From: Knoxdaviesia capensis
Lineage: Eukaryota > Ascomycota > Sordariomycetes > Microascales > Gondwanamycetaceae
Direction of reading: 5' to 3'
Assembly: GCA_001510575.1 (NCBI GenBank)
Contig: LNGK01000007.1
Coordinates: 1,978,151 to 2,042,150 of the forward strand
DNA length: 64,000 nt
Made by a program: the position numbers and the translations under genes. Below are positions 21,192 through 32,440 of this stretch, piece by piece. Every line of letters begins with the position of its first letter. Within the stretch, counting starts at the first letter, position 1. The notes beneath the pieces were generated by a model. The model did not search any database and had not been told where the DNA came from. It was given only the letters and a program-made list of their open reading frames with translations.

Positions 21192-21989
21192 GATGAAAGA
21201 TTCTGAACGAGAGAGAGAGTTGAGGTTGTAGTGGTTGCGTGAAGAAGCGGTTTCGAAAAAATTATCGAAACAGGCCTGCGTCAAGCAGAGGAGAAAAGAA
21301 GAAAAGAAAGTTCGCTCCGGGGAAATGGGATCGCAAGATTCTCCTTTTTGATGGCAGATTTTTTGCTTGGAAAAGAACGAGGAGATATTATCGCGGTGGT
21401 GATGAGGTTGGATCGTGGGTTTGGGAATTGAATGAGGAGATGTTTGTGGAGAGGTTCAATCGTGATGTTTGTGTGGGTTTGTTCCTTTTTGGTGGGGGAG
21501 GTGTGAATCAACCTTTTTTCCTGAATTTTGGATATTTTTCGTGCTGATTGTGGTGCCTCAGCCATAAACTCGTGGTGGTGGGGTATCATACCTAGGACGC
21601 CACACTCGGCTTTACATAAGTGTGGCGTCCTCCCACAAGTTTGCCCTCTAGGGTTTGACGCCTAACTTTTCGAGCTCGTGATAGCGGTGTTTGTATGCTC
21701 AAGTACTTACCCATTCAGAATCCAGAACACATGCCTCTCACAATCACAAAGACAATCGCAAACTTCGCACACTACATCAATCAGATAGCTGATATCTTGA
21801 ATCTCATTTATATTCATTCAGATCTTTACTCTCATTTAGATACTCTAAAAATCCATACATGAGAAGTTAACTACGCATTTGGCCAAGATCCCCCTGATCT
21901 AAATGCTATGGGGTATTGATTGACACATATGACAAAGGAAAGAAAAAAGAACACAGGTTTGATAGGGAAAGAAGGAACATAGTCTCTAA
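21192..21989. promoter_or_regulatory. eIF3g upstream region with a 13-bp inverted repeat
   Basis: This is the 5' flank of eIF3g and 3' flank of the PH-domain gene. It includes the perfect inverted repeat described separately at 21594-21631. On the minus strand a strong donor-like GGTAAGTACTTG occurs near 21712, which could belong to an intron in the eIF3g 5' UTR. That is inference, since no matching acceptor can be proved. Confidence 0.4.
21594..21631. repeat. Perfect 13-bp inverted repeat with 12-nt spacer
   Basis: AGGACGCCACACT at 21594-21606 is exactly complementary to AGTGTGGCGTCCT at 21619-21631. Each arm contains the 10-mer GTGTGGCGTC, which is also present once between SRP68 and the PPR gene (6009-6018). 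It could be a paired factor site about 400 bp upstream of eIF3g, or a hairpin in the transcript. Confidence 0.85.
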
Positions 21990-24900
21990 CTAGACCCCGA
22001 CTTCTGGCTTCTGCGGAATCGGCGGGAGCGCACAGGTTGGCGGCGGTGCCGGAGGCGGCCCCTCCATCATGTGCGGCATGCTCCGGCGATTCAGCAGCTT
22101 GCGGTTGCGCTCTGTAGCTCTCCAGGCATGAATAGAAGAAGCCGTTGCTGGCGTGAACGACGTGGAGTTCATGCTCACCGGGGGTCCACCGACATGCTTG
22201 CCTGAACCGTGAGAAGAGCCGGGCGGCGGAGGCGGAGGCAGCGGCCCAGTCGGAGGAGGCGAGAGATCTGCCGGCCCCAGGCGCGGGATCGACGGCCGGC
22301 GGCCCATGGTGGGGAACTGGATTGATCCGTCTGAAAGGTTTGCCGGAGCCAAGCGGGGCCGAGAGTGCTCGGACGACATGTGGTACGTCATGCTTGCCCG
22401 TCTCGATTGCAGGGCCTGGGCAGTGTTTCCGACCTCGAATCTGCCACTGCGGAAGGCGTGGCCTGCATCAGCCGCATTCGCAGGCCGCGTCTGGCTGTTA
22501 CCCTCGTTCACAACAACGGGGCACGGCCGAGAATGAAGAGCCTGCGGCACCGGCGGAGGCGGTGATGGCTCGACCGACGGGCGAAGTGCCTGCATGCTCA
22601 CTGATTTCCGGGGGCCAGTCGCCGTCGGACCAACGCTAACAGACTCTGCCCGCCGCAGAGGGTTCGCCCATCGTGGCGTCCGCTCCTGCAACGTGAAGTT
22701 GGTTTCATCCTGCCGCAGGGCCGGCGCTGGAGGCGGACCCAGTGATGAAGTTCGTGGCCCCGGGACGTAGCTATCCGTCTTGCCCGGCGCTCCGATAATG
22801 GGACTCCGAGAAGACGGCGCCGAGCCAGAGGCGCGGTGGCTGCGACTAGGGATATTCTGGGGAGTTGGCTCAACGGGCTTGGCGGCTACTTGTTGTGCCT
22901 TGGGCTCTGAAATGTCATGGTTAACATGTTCGCAGTCTTCATCATCGTCGTCGTCGTTTCCCATGAACGGCATCGGGACAGCTTCTTCAATTGCTGCATG
23001 TGCCCGGGCAGGTGGGCCAGAGCCATGTGGCGAAGGCAAGTCATGGACGATTGACAAAGGTCTAGGAATATGCACCGGTGTGTGTGACAGCTTGCGAGCC
23101 TGTCGCACAGGCGGTAGGTCGTGAGTCGGCGGAGACATTGGCGGTGGCGAGACAGGAAAGAACGCTGGCGCTTCCGAGTGAACTGGGGGAATCTTAGCCA
23201 TAGAGCATCGCCGGTTAAGTTTCTGCGGGACGCTAAAATTGGGAGTGACTTGATCTTCAACTAAAAGACGATGCTGCTGAGGTTCGATAGGAGGCTTGGA
23301 GAAGGATACCGACAGGGGTCGGGAAAAGTTGTTTGTTGGAGGAGATCGGACTTCGCCAGCGTTGGGACTGAGAGGTTGCAAGACACTTTGCCTCCTGTCA
23401 AGGATAGACATTGGAGGAGGTCGATGCCGAATCTCGGGGGCGATCTCTCGGAGCTGCATGGGAGTGGGCTCCTCAACGGGGTCAAGAGATGCGGTTTTCA
23501 AAGGCGAGGCGGAAGGGGAAGATCCGGTTGATGTCACCACGGTGCGTTGCCCGGAAGACATATACGAGAGGCGATGCGAAGAACCGGGGATGCTATCTCG
23601 CAGGTTGTCGAGTTGCTGGCCATCGTGTGAAACAACACTATTTGTGGTGGAGACGTCATCGTGCGACTGGTCGAGCACCACATCAGCCTCTGGGGCTACA
23701 GCAGGCTGCGATGGCGGACGAACTGGTAGGGGAGCAGCAGGAGGAGCAGAGACGGGAGTGGCTACGGGAATATGGAATTGCATGGCCGGCGGTGGCAGTG
23801 GCGGCGGGAGCGAAGAATGGTGGTGATGATTGTGGTGGCCGTGGTTGTGGTGAACTGCCGGAGACGACCCCTCTACAGGTCGTTGAAGAGACTCCCGGCG
23901 CTGGCGATAGATTCCTTGGGAGACAGGGCTAAAAAACCGCTCAGGATCGCGAACAACTGGCTGCCGTTGACTAGGCAGAGAGCGAATCGCGGGGCTTGAC
24001 GGTTCAGGCAGTGGGGCGCCAGTCTCGGAAACAGATCTCTTCCCACCCACGGCGTGGATCTCGCGGCGCAAAATCGACATCCACAGCTCCATTTCGTCGG
24101 CGCTCTCAAATACCATGAGAAAGTTCGATGCGTGGCGCTTGTCCATGGCGAGCAGAGACTTGAACGAGAAGTGATGGCGCGATTCGGAGGTGTTTGTTGA
24201 GTCTAGCTCCATGACGGAAGCAACCTGAAGCACCCAGTGACGTCCAGGGATAGCATCGCTCACAAACGCTGCAGAGTCCTTTGTAAGGTGCAGAATCCGC
24301 TCCGGAAGACGGTCGAAGAGGCCATCGCCGGTATACTGCAACAGGTACCCGGAAGTTACCAAGACGAAGATCTTGGTGGTCCAGTCCAGTTTGCTGAGCG
24401 AGGTGTTCTTCTTATGGCGGCGCTTCTTGTCGGCGGCAAGCTGGTCCTCGGTGGTATTTTCAGAAGCAGACGGCTGTGTCAAATCGTCCCTCGTGTTCAC
24501 TTTCTCGCTGAGTTTCAGTAAAGAGTCCGCTTGCATCACAGGAGACGACAGCTGGCAATGCCGGATAGCCTGGGGGTAAGCCTTGAACAACGGAGGTGGA
24601 TGCCATGTTGCTAGCGGAGTTCTGGGAGGTCTCGCCGGTGGTGTCTGAGTAAATCTTTCCACCTGGGGGAGAACTGGCGCGGCAACGGGAGCCTGGGGTG
24701 GTGGCGGCCGCGGCGGAGGTGAAGACAATGTCGACAGAGCAGGAGCAGGAGTAGTAGCGGTGGGCGGAGTCGGCTGGGCGGGACGATCAGGCTTCGGAAG
24801 GCCGAGAATGTGGGGTTCAAAGTCAAACACGGGGGACTTTTTCGGGAAAGGGCTCGTGGCGGGAGAAAAGGTTGTTACGGCTGTTGAAGCCTCGCTGCTC

Positions 24901-25277
24901 ACAGTTGACGGCGTGCGAAGAGACGACGACAGCCAAGGCGAGCCTGGGTCGGAGGCGGAGGCGAGACTTTTGGGACTTGTTTTGACCGAGTCTTTCGGAG
25001 AAGGGATGGCGAGGGCAGTAGGAGCTTCAGCAACGACTTCCTTTAAGTTTGAAATGGAGGGCTTTGAGCGGCTGAATAAGTTGCGGAGGCCTAGTCTTGA
25101 TTCTCGCCGGGACAGCTTTTCTTGGCGCAGAGGGATTCTGTTCTCATCGTTCGTGGCATTGAATTCCGGCGGCCGTTGCCTCCGGAAGGCGGTGGATGTG
25201 GAAGTGGGAGGTGCAGCTGGCTGGGCGGCAGGTTGGGGAGCCGGCGAGTCCCCCGGACGAGGGCCGGCGAGATACAT
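21990..25277 (-). CDS. Large disordered protein with a PH domain
   Basis: One exon of 1095 codons. A Pro/Ser/Ala-rich N-terminus precedes a basic stretch (KKRRHKKN) and a pleckstrin-homology domain at about residues 290-412. Its recognisable strands are LDWTTKIFVLVTSGYLLQYT, HWVLQVASVMELDS and HHFSFKSLL, with the C-terminal helix ESADEMELWMSILRREIHAV containing the conserved PH tryptophan. The remaining ~680 residues are Pro/Ser-rich with poly-Pro runs and a DDDDDED patch. PH domains bind phosphoinositides or protein partners, so a cortical or signalling scaffold is plausible. Similar long PH proteins occur in filamentous ascomycetes without a defined role. The start at 25277 gives a Pro/Ala-rich N-terminus; other in-frame starts cannot be ruled out. 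Confidence 0.8.
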   Translation of the reverse strand: MYLAGPRPGDSPAPQPAAQPAAPPTSTSTAFRRQRPPEFNATNDENRIPLRQEKLSRRESRLGLRNLFSRSKPSISNLKEVVAEAPTALAIPSPKDSVKTSPKSLASASDPGSPWLSSSLRTPSTVSSEASTAVTTFSPATSPFPKKSPVFDFEPHILGLPKPDRPAQPTPPTATTPAPALSTLSSPPPRPPPPQAPVAAPVLPQVERFTQTPPARPPRTPLATWHPPPLFKAYPQAIRHCQLSSPVMQADSLLKLSEKVNTRDDLTQPSASENTTEDQLAADKKRRHKKNTSLSKLDWTTKIFVLVTSGYLLQYTGDGLFDRLPERILHLTKDSAAFVSDAIPGRHWVLQVASVMELDSTNTSESRHHFSFKSLLAMDKRHASNFLMVFESADEMELWMSILRREIHAVGGKRSVSETGAPLPEPSSPAIRSLPSQRQPVVRDPERFFSPVSQGIYRQRRESLQRPVEGSSPAVHHNHGHHNHHHHSSLPPPLPPPAMQFHIPVATPVSAPPAAPLPVRPPSQPAVAPEADVVLDQSHDDVSTTNSVVSHDGQQLDNLRDSIPGSSHRLSYMSSGQRTVVTSTGSSPSASPLKTASLDPVEEPTPMQLREIAPEIRHRPPPMSILDRRQSVLQPLSPNAGEVRSPPTNNFSRPLSVSFSKPPIEPQQHRLLVEDQVTPNFSVPQKLNRRCSMAKIPPVHSEAPAFFPVSPPPMSPPTHDLPPVRQARKLSHTPVHIPRPLSIVHDLPSPHGSGPPARAHAAIEEAVPMPFMGNDDDDDEDCEHVNHDISEPKAQQVAAKPVEPTPQNIPSRSHRASGSAPSSRSPIIGAPGKTDSYVPGPRTSSLGPPPAPALRQDETNFTLQERTPRWANPLRRAESVSVGPTATGPRKSVSMQALRPSVEPSPPPPVPQALHSRPCPVVVNEGNSQTRPANAADAGHAFRSGRFEVGNTAQALQSRRASMTYHMSSEHSRPRLAPANLSDGSIQFPTMGRRPSIPRLGPADLSPPPTGPLPPPPPPGSSHGSGKHVGGPPVSMNSTSFTPATASSIHAWRATERNRKLLNRRSMPHMMEGPPPAPPPTCALPPIPQKPEVGV

Positions 25278-28200
25278 GGCGCCTGCAGGAGGGGTTGGAG
25301 AATGGCGCGTACTCCTTTGTGGTGACTTTCGGGGCCAGGTAGATTCAGGTCATGTAATCAGAGGAGGAGATATCGACACTTGAGACGGTTGTAAGAGGAT
25401 GCCAGGTCAAGACATTGAGATGGAAAAGGAAGGCAACAGGTGTGAAAGAAAACCGTGGTAATGAGGATATTCGGGAAGAGGTTGGAAAGCCGGCAAAGGT
25501 ATTCTAGGACTGGTAAATAGATCCAAAAGGGGAGAAGGGCGTGGGAGGCGGAATCTCGGCCAGTATAGTATAACAACAAAAGGAATAATATTATAGTGGC
25601 AATAATACGAAAGAAGAGAGAAAACCCAGCCAACCTAAGTAAAAAGACAAGGTGGTTCTCAGTTCTGTAGCTAGCGAGAGGCGACGACTCTTGGGGTGGT
25701 TGACCGGGGTATGACGATAAGCACACGAAGGCCGGGGAAACAATATAAGTTTAGAGCTGGTGGCAGGACAAACTAGAAGCAGAAGGTGGTCCCAAGGCGA
25801 GAGAAGAAGGATTACGGCTGAAGCTGGGGAAAGCAATCTATCTGGCTGTTATTGCAAAAGGGTGTGGAAGCAATATCGACGAGTATGCGAAAAGATGCAG
25901 TAATGGCAGTGGGCGTCCCACGGGACGAAATAAAGAGAGAGAGGGAGAGAGAAAAAGAGGATCTAAAAGGTGCAAGTCCAAACAGGGAGGAGGTTGACAA
26001 GATATAGACGCGGGAGAATAGCCGAACACGATGACGTGGGAAGAATATATATACAGGTCGACACCACACAATTGGAGGAAAAGAAGGGAAGCGAATCAGA
26101 TTGGAGGTGAAAAAAGCTGTATCGTAGTTGTTGGGTACGGAAGCAATGGCGGCTGAAGGCTGGATGTTGGGGAGGAGCGACGAAGATCGACAGAACAGCG
26201 GGTGCAGTGGCGTCATATGGAGGGAAAAGAGCGAGGGCGAGAGACGATGGAGATCTCGGAAGCCGACGAAGTGGTGATATCACCGGCTTTTAGGGCTGGG
26301 GGGAGAAGAAGCCCTTCGCAAGAAAAAGCGAGAATGACAAATCCGCGGAAGATGGAGAGAATGGCAACAGAGAACGGCGGAAGGAGCAGACGAAGCCAGA
26401 GGTTTGCGAGAGGAAGAAGAAGGTGGTGGGGGAAAAGCGAGGAAGGAAGAGGAAGAGGAAGAGGAAGGCACGATCAGGAGCAGCGAAGTGAAAAGAAACA
26501 CGACCGACACGACCAGGGTGGAAGAAAAGAGAAACGAGAAGCGGAAAAGAAAGACAAAAAGGCACATACGAAAGCGACGGCGCGTGCGAGGAGGGTGCGT
26601 GAGAGAGTCAGAGCGAAGAGTGTGTGAATAGTAAAAGGAGGGGGAACAGACACACACACACAGACACAGGCAAAAGAAGGCGTGTGCTGATTTGGCGTCC
26701 ACCTGCGAAGAGAAAAAGAAAGTTGACAGACACCGGGGTTTTTTGCAGGCCTATTTTTTTTTTTTTCCCTAGGGATGAATTGACGAAAAATAAGGAAAGA
26801 AACAAACCGGAAAATTGTAACTCTGGGCCTGGGTCTATGGCAACTGGCAATCAGAAATCGGCCCAGATGCCAAGGGTGGTGGGTGCAAAGTTGTCGATGT
26901 GGAGACGCAATGGAGGCTTGCAAAGAAACGAAGAGGTCAAAGCTATTTTGGATGTCACTGGTGGGAAATGCAAGGTGCGGAGGAGGAGGACTGGACTGGA
27001 CTGTTCCTGCATTCTGCGATCAGATCACATGACGGACGGCTCGCGGTTCCAACGAGAGCGGGAAAGTGTGTGTGTGTGTGTGTGTGTATGCTTCTTTCGT
27101 GAATCACGACGAGGCGGGTCATGTGCAGAGGTCGATGAATCACCGAAGCGGCCTTGGTGCTCATATATAACCTCTGGTTCCCTCCGGCTCCTCTTCAGTT
27201 GATCTTCCCACCGCAGCCTCTCTGAGCTCTGACTGCACCACTACGAGTACAGGACCAGGCTCAACCGCCGCCGGCTCCCTCCGACCATGACAGCCTCCTG
27301 ACAGCCCTTAGAGCGTCGAACGACGACATATAGATCCCGCCAGCCCTCTATAGAAACAATTCGACAATTAGACACAGGGCCTGAACGACATGTACAAGGC
27401 ACACTCGGTGCGGTACACACCCGCCCCCTGACAACTATCATGCCAGGAAGAGCTAACGTCTCGCCGAGGCATAAGTCGCCAACCGGGCAGGCCGGCGTGC
27501 TCTGGGTTCTCTTTATTGGGATGCGTTCTCTCACACAGTATGCGTGTGTATGTGCTATAAGTACCTGTGCAATGCATTAAATGTACATAGATACCTGCAG
27601 TGTCTTTTTTTTTTTTTTTTGGACAAACCGCAGAATAGCTCGAGTCTCTAACGTTGCAATTAGATACCACTGTGACGAGATGCAAATGCAGGTACCGCGT
27701 GGCAGTGGCCGATGGAAGCTGTAGGTACCAAGACAGGAATGTAAGACCCGGGTCGCACCTGCAGCAAGGCACTAGTACCTGACGCCGGCAGACTATTGTT
27801 TTTTTCGCCTTAGGTGACATTCTCAACTTGGTCAAACAAGATTAGTTGCCTTCAGTTACAGTGGATCCGTGGAGAGAGGGACACTTCTATTGGGTTTTTA
27901 TGGGGGGCTCTTTTTCAATAGGTTGTCAAATACTGTTTTTTCTCTTTTCTTTAGCACTGCCTTTGCTGGGGTTAGTTTACAGTACTCTTCAGCCAGCCTT
28001 GGAACCCTGGCCCTTTTGCTTGGTTGTATCTTCGCTGCCGTGGTACAGACACAGTCTTCATGGATGATGATGGTGATCAAGATACCTGGCGGTGATGATC
28101 GACCCAGGTGTCTTCGGGGGGGCAATGCTGGTAGCTTCGCACTCCCGCACGTCAAAACCATGGAAACGGGCGATGGTTCAGCCAGGCCGGCCGGGCCCTT

Positions 28201-31200
28201 GACTCAAAGGGACCCCCCCATTGCGCAATGGTGAACCAACCTTCTCTACTCCACGATACACACTGGCTTGCTGGCTTTCGGCCAGTGCACCCAAAGCTTT
28301 AGGGCAGAGGAGTCAGCCAGGCAAGTGAAGCACACCAGGGTGAACCTGCGGATGAACAGTCCAGCGTCGCAGCCTGGGGTTACATTACATGCACAACAAA
28401 CCTGAACCTGCAGTGCTGGTGCGTTTGGGCCGCTCGAGCGTGGTGGACACTGGAAAGGCAATCTACCAGGTGCATCACGGGGCCCTTTTGACCGTGCAAA
28501 GCCGAGTAGAATAGCGGCGGGCGGATAAGGGGACGGCACGACCACAGACCGCATGGGGAACGGATGCGTGTGGGAGCATACGAGAGGAAGGCGTTAAAAT
28601 CTCGCTCATGCACGATCATGATGCCGGCCATGGGTCGAGCTGGGCTGGGAGAAAAGACGTCGTCGAATACTCAGGTCTGGGGTTCTCCCGATCCTGGTTA
28701 CTCAAACACTTTGGCCCGTCTGTGGTTTCGCTACAGATTTAGTGGCCTTGAGTATCTTAAAAACAGGCAAAAAATAGAAAAAAAAGACGAGAGAGAAAAG
28801 GTCTCCTAATGCGCCGCCATCGCTTGGATGGTCTTTTTGACCCCCTTTTTTTCCCCTGACTTGTTGCCCACTAAGCCCGCGCGGCCATCGCCGGTGCCAG
28901 TACGTGGTCCATAGTGCGACGAAGTCTGAGATCTCAGACCTGTGCCCGTGAGTTATCCCCGAAGCAGACTTGAAAAGCCTCAAAGCTCTGGAACCTTTCA
29001 AATGTCATGCCATGTCATGTATTGATTGGAAATGCTCTCTGCGTCTTTCGTCGTCAACCTTTACTACCCTCCTCCTCAACCCCGGTTCCCAAGATCGAAA
29101 AAGAAAAAAAATAAGAAGATAAGCCAATAATAGTAAGACTGATAGGTAGTTCCCAGCGCCATGGTCCGAATAAGCTGTCTCGGTCCAGGGGTATTAAGAC
29201 CTCTTTCTTTCTCTTTTTGATGGCGTTGAGCCGTTGGGCCGTGAAGAGCAATAAAGTCTAGGCCCCCCTTACCGGGTTTCCCACACGCGAGGCCCGACGA
29301 AAAGGGCGTTAAACCGCTTAAGTGACAAAAAAAGACTTCAGCCCGCGCGAGGATGTGGTTTCTGCTTTCTTTTTATAACCCTCGGACCCAAGGGGAGCAA
29401 AAGACAGCCTGAAGCACGAAAAACCCGCGAAACGAAACAAGACGCTAGATCATCAGTCCTCATGTGGATGGTGGTATTGTCATCTGCCCTTGCTCTTTCT
29501 CTGTCTCTCGCTCTCCTGGTTGGGGTTACGCGGTTCCAGAATCGGGGCAAAGCACGGTGATACACTCGGATACACTCGAAGTCGAACACACTATAACCAC
29601 AAGCCAGTCAGTCCAGCGGGCCGTTTCACCCAGTCAGTAGGTGAGTGCGAGCAAAACCGCCGCAAAACACCGGCTCTGGTGAACAGAGTCTCTGCTCGGA
29701 GTGAAACGGGTTGGCCAGTTGTTCGCGTGAAACTCGAACGCTGTTTACACTACAGCACATGTGTTGTTTCCACGTTATGGCGATGGCGATGCAGAGGTTC
29801 GTCGAGTTCGCGTTCGTTTCGTCCTTGTCCAGATTCACCGAGTAATTTCCAATCGTGGAACTGGGCACACGCACATATCGCGAAGCTTCAACGCCGCAAC
29901 GCTGCATGGTTCCTGTTCGCGTGCTTCGCCGTTTTGTCGCAATTTGCAGTCCCCCCCCAGCACCAGCGAACCAGCATGAACACTCCCTCCCCCATCGTAC
30001 GCGTGTGGATCTCTCTCCAATAGTTCGTGACCTCTTGTTTCCCAAACAGTGCCGCCGGAAGCCTTTTTTTTTTTTTGGTTAGAAGCTTGAAATGTGTGGG
30101 TGGACCACGGAAGAAGAAATGGAGACCGTACTGGTTCGGCCATATACGGGCCAGCGATGCGCATATGGGCGGGCGGGCGGCGTCGTTAGCTACTGCGTCC
30201 TGCGAGTCTGTGAAAAGAGAATGTAAACATCGTCAGTTGTCTCCTCTTACTGGCAAGTGGGAACAAAACAAAAAGCAATGGGCGATGCCCACTTTCACCC
30301 ATGCTCGGCACGCATCCACTGGTGGATGGGAGATGCCCATGAGTGAGCCATGCAATAGTACGCCTGTGATATAGGTGTGCGTCCGACAACGAAACAACAA
30401 ATGAAAGCCATTAGCCGCCGCAATGCACGCAGTCTCGTTGAAATTATCCTCAACAGGCCCTGGCTGATCTTGCGTGTTCTTTTTTTCTTTTTTTCCCTCG
30501 CGTGATGCACACCAACGGCGCCAGGTCCAAGAAGCCGCCCCGTCAATCATCACCAAAGCCACGGTTGTGCAGTGAACGGCTTCAGCACTCGGGCTTGTTG
30601 ACTGCCTTCGGAGCAATGGAGGATAGCTGGCCACGGCGTGGGTTGAGGCTGGCGGTAGAAGTGAGAAAACGTCGACCATGTAGTCAACGGGAAGATGCCA
30701 CTCCCCGTTTTGCCTGGACGGCTCAGATGGCCACGGAGTCCCGCGGGAGACCGACAGCGGCGCGGTTTGGCTGGGAACTCAAAGAGGATTGGACAAATAG
30801 GTGAGCAGGCGATATCACTATACAGCATGTTCGAGAAGAGAAGAGCTCTTCGATAAGAACTTGCATATCTCCATTACTCATGGATGCAGCGGAGGCTCTG
30901 ACAGCGGCGGGAGCCAGCGGCAACCAACATCCCGGCAAATTCCCTCCACAGAAGCCAGATATGCAGTAAACGGAGGCAGATCTACCGCCGACTCTGGCGC
31001 TGGCTGCATGTTGGGGTTCCTACAGTAGTGCACGCCGGCCTGTACGGGATATGTTAGGGTTAGGGTTACTATACTACGCTATGGGTGGGTATGGACGGCC
31101 ACGAGCGCCATGGGTCCAGGCAACCACAACATCGAGAAAAACACTCTCTGTCGCAGGCCAGCCAGCTCACCATATCATGGCGCATCAAGTTCCCCGGGGG

Positions 31201-32440
31201 TGCTGTGTCATACCGAGGGAGCCAAGACCTGGATATCCGGCCTCTGTGCTCCGGTTCTCGATCGTCGTTGCGCTGCCTGCCCTGCCTGGGGATCCCGAGG
31301 CGTGTTAGTCACAGGTCGAACATAAAGCACAATCTATTCCTAGGGGCCTTTGCGATCCCGGGACAGACCGGGTCCCATGACCGTCAAGCATGGGCAAGCG
31401 AACAGGCTGAAAGAAGGCGAGCCGGAGGATGAACAGCGAGGCTGAACAAGGAGGCCAGACACATCCCCCGAACAGCGAGGACGAAGGTAATACAGTACAC
31501 ACAACAGTTGGAAGCGTGACTGACACCGGCCGCCGCCCCCTAAAAAGGGCGACCGCAATCTAAAAAAGCAACAGGCCAGATCTTCACGCCACTGTGCCGT
31601 CATCCGGGCGGCGCTGTTGGCCTGTTGTGGTGTGACGGGCTTAGCGTGGCCCGGCCTGGAATTCTAGGCGCCTGGACGAGAGGTGTGGCTGAGGTGGCTG
31701 GCCCTGGCCGGCGGTTTGGTGTCGCCTGTTGGTTACAGTGGGTTGACCCGGCCTGTTCCAGTGTCGCTTGGGGCCCTGAAAGCCAGCCGGCCAGGCGCGT
31801 GCCCGGCCCAAGAGAAAACCAAGAAGAGAAAAAAAAATAAGAACAAAAAAAGACCTGGGCGACTGCCAGCCGCTGGCACTTGAAAGCGACTGACACCGCA
31901 GGTCACGATGACGACGGAACAAGCACCAATATCACCAAAGCGCCGGGGGCGGCCATAAAACCCAGGACCGCCCATCTTGGTCTATCTCTGTCTTTTCGAC
32001 TATGGTTTTTCCTTTCTTTTTTCGTTTCCTCCCTATCCGCTCTTCGAACTAAATCTCGTCATTTTCTTGGAAAAACCCTCTTTCTGCCTCTCGTTGATAT
32101 TCGTATCGAACTCATCGACATCTCCAACGTGTGTGAGTAACCCCAAACCCTTATTTCTCGCCCGCATCACCCCACCCCCCACATTTCACACCTGCTGGCC
32201 TGTTAGCACCAAGCAGGAAGGAACGACCCCTTCTGACCTTTTATACTGACGGCTCTTTCTATCTTATTTTTACCCGTGTATTGCCGGATCCAGAACCAGA
32301 ACGCCGTTGTTAAAAATCCACGTCGTCCCATCAGACTCCAACCACAACTCAGTTCTTCCCATCTTCCTTTTTTCTTTTTGGTTTCGACAACCACACACTC
32401 TTCTTACGTCAAACAAACAACCAGGCACACGCACATCGCC
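25278..32440. other. Gene-poor 7.1-kb region
   Basis: No protein with family resemblance or convincing splice structure could be found on either strand. 25278-26700 is the 5' flank of the PH gene and is purine-rich on the plus strand. Other contents are a GT microsatellite (27066-27085), poly-T tracts (26754-26766, 27604-27622), a TATA-like element CATATATAACC near 27160 with no ORF behind it, a doubled TTAGGGTT at 31054-31067, and a TATA-like CATAAAACC near 31953. The last is probably the promoter of the gene starting at 32441, whose long CT-rich leader may contain an intron starting GTGAGT near 32131. Short ORFs (all under about 160 codons) look random in composition. Confidence 0.45.
27066..27085. 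repeat. (GT)n microsatellite
   Basis: Ten GT units in non-coding DNA. Confidence 0.9.

Noticed and set aside
21700..21712. Sequence like the U1 snRNA 5' end (ACTTACC)
   Set aside because: No U1 body or Sm site follows. It is better read as a splice donor on the opposite strand.
28218..28231. 14-bp perfect palindrome CCATTGCGCAATGG
   Set aside because: About four 14-bp palindromes are expected by chance in 64 kb.
31054..31067. TTAGGGTTAGGG considered as a chromosome end
   Set aside because: Only two units, with ordinary genes on both sides; not a telomere.
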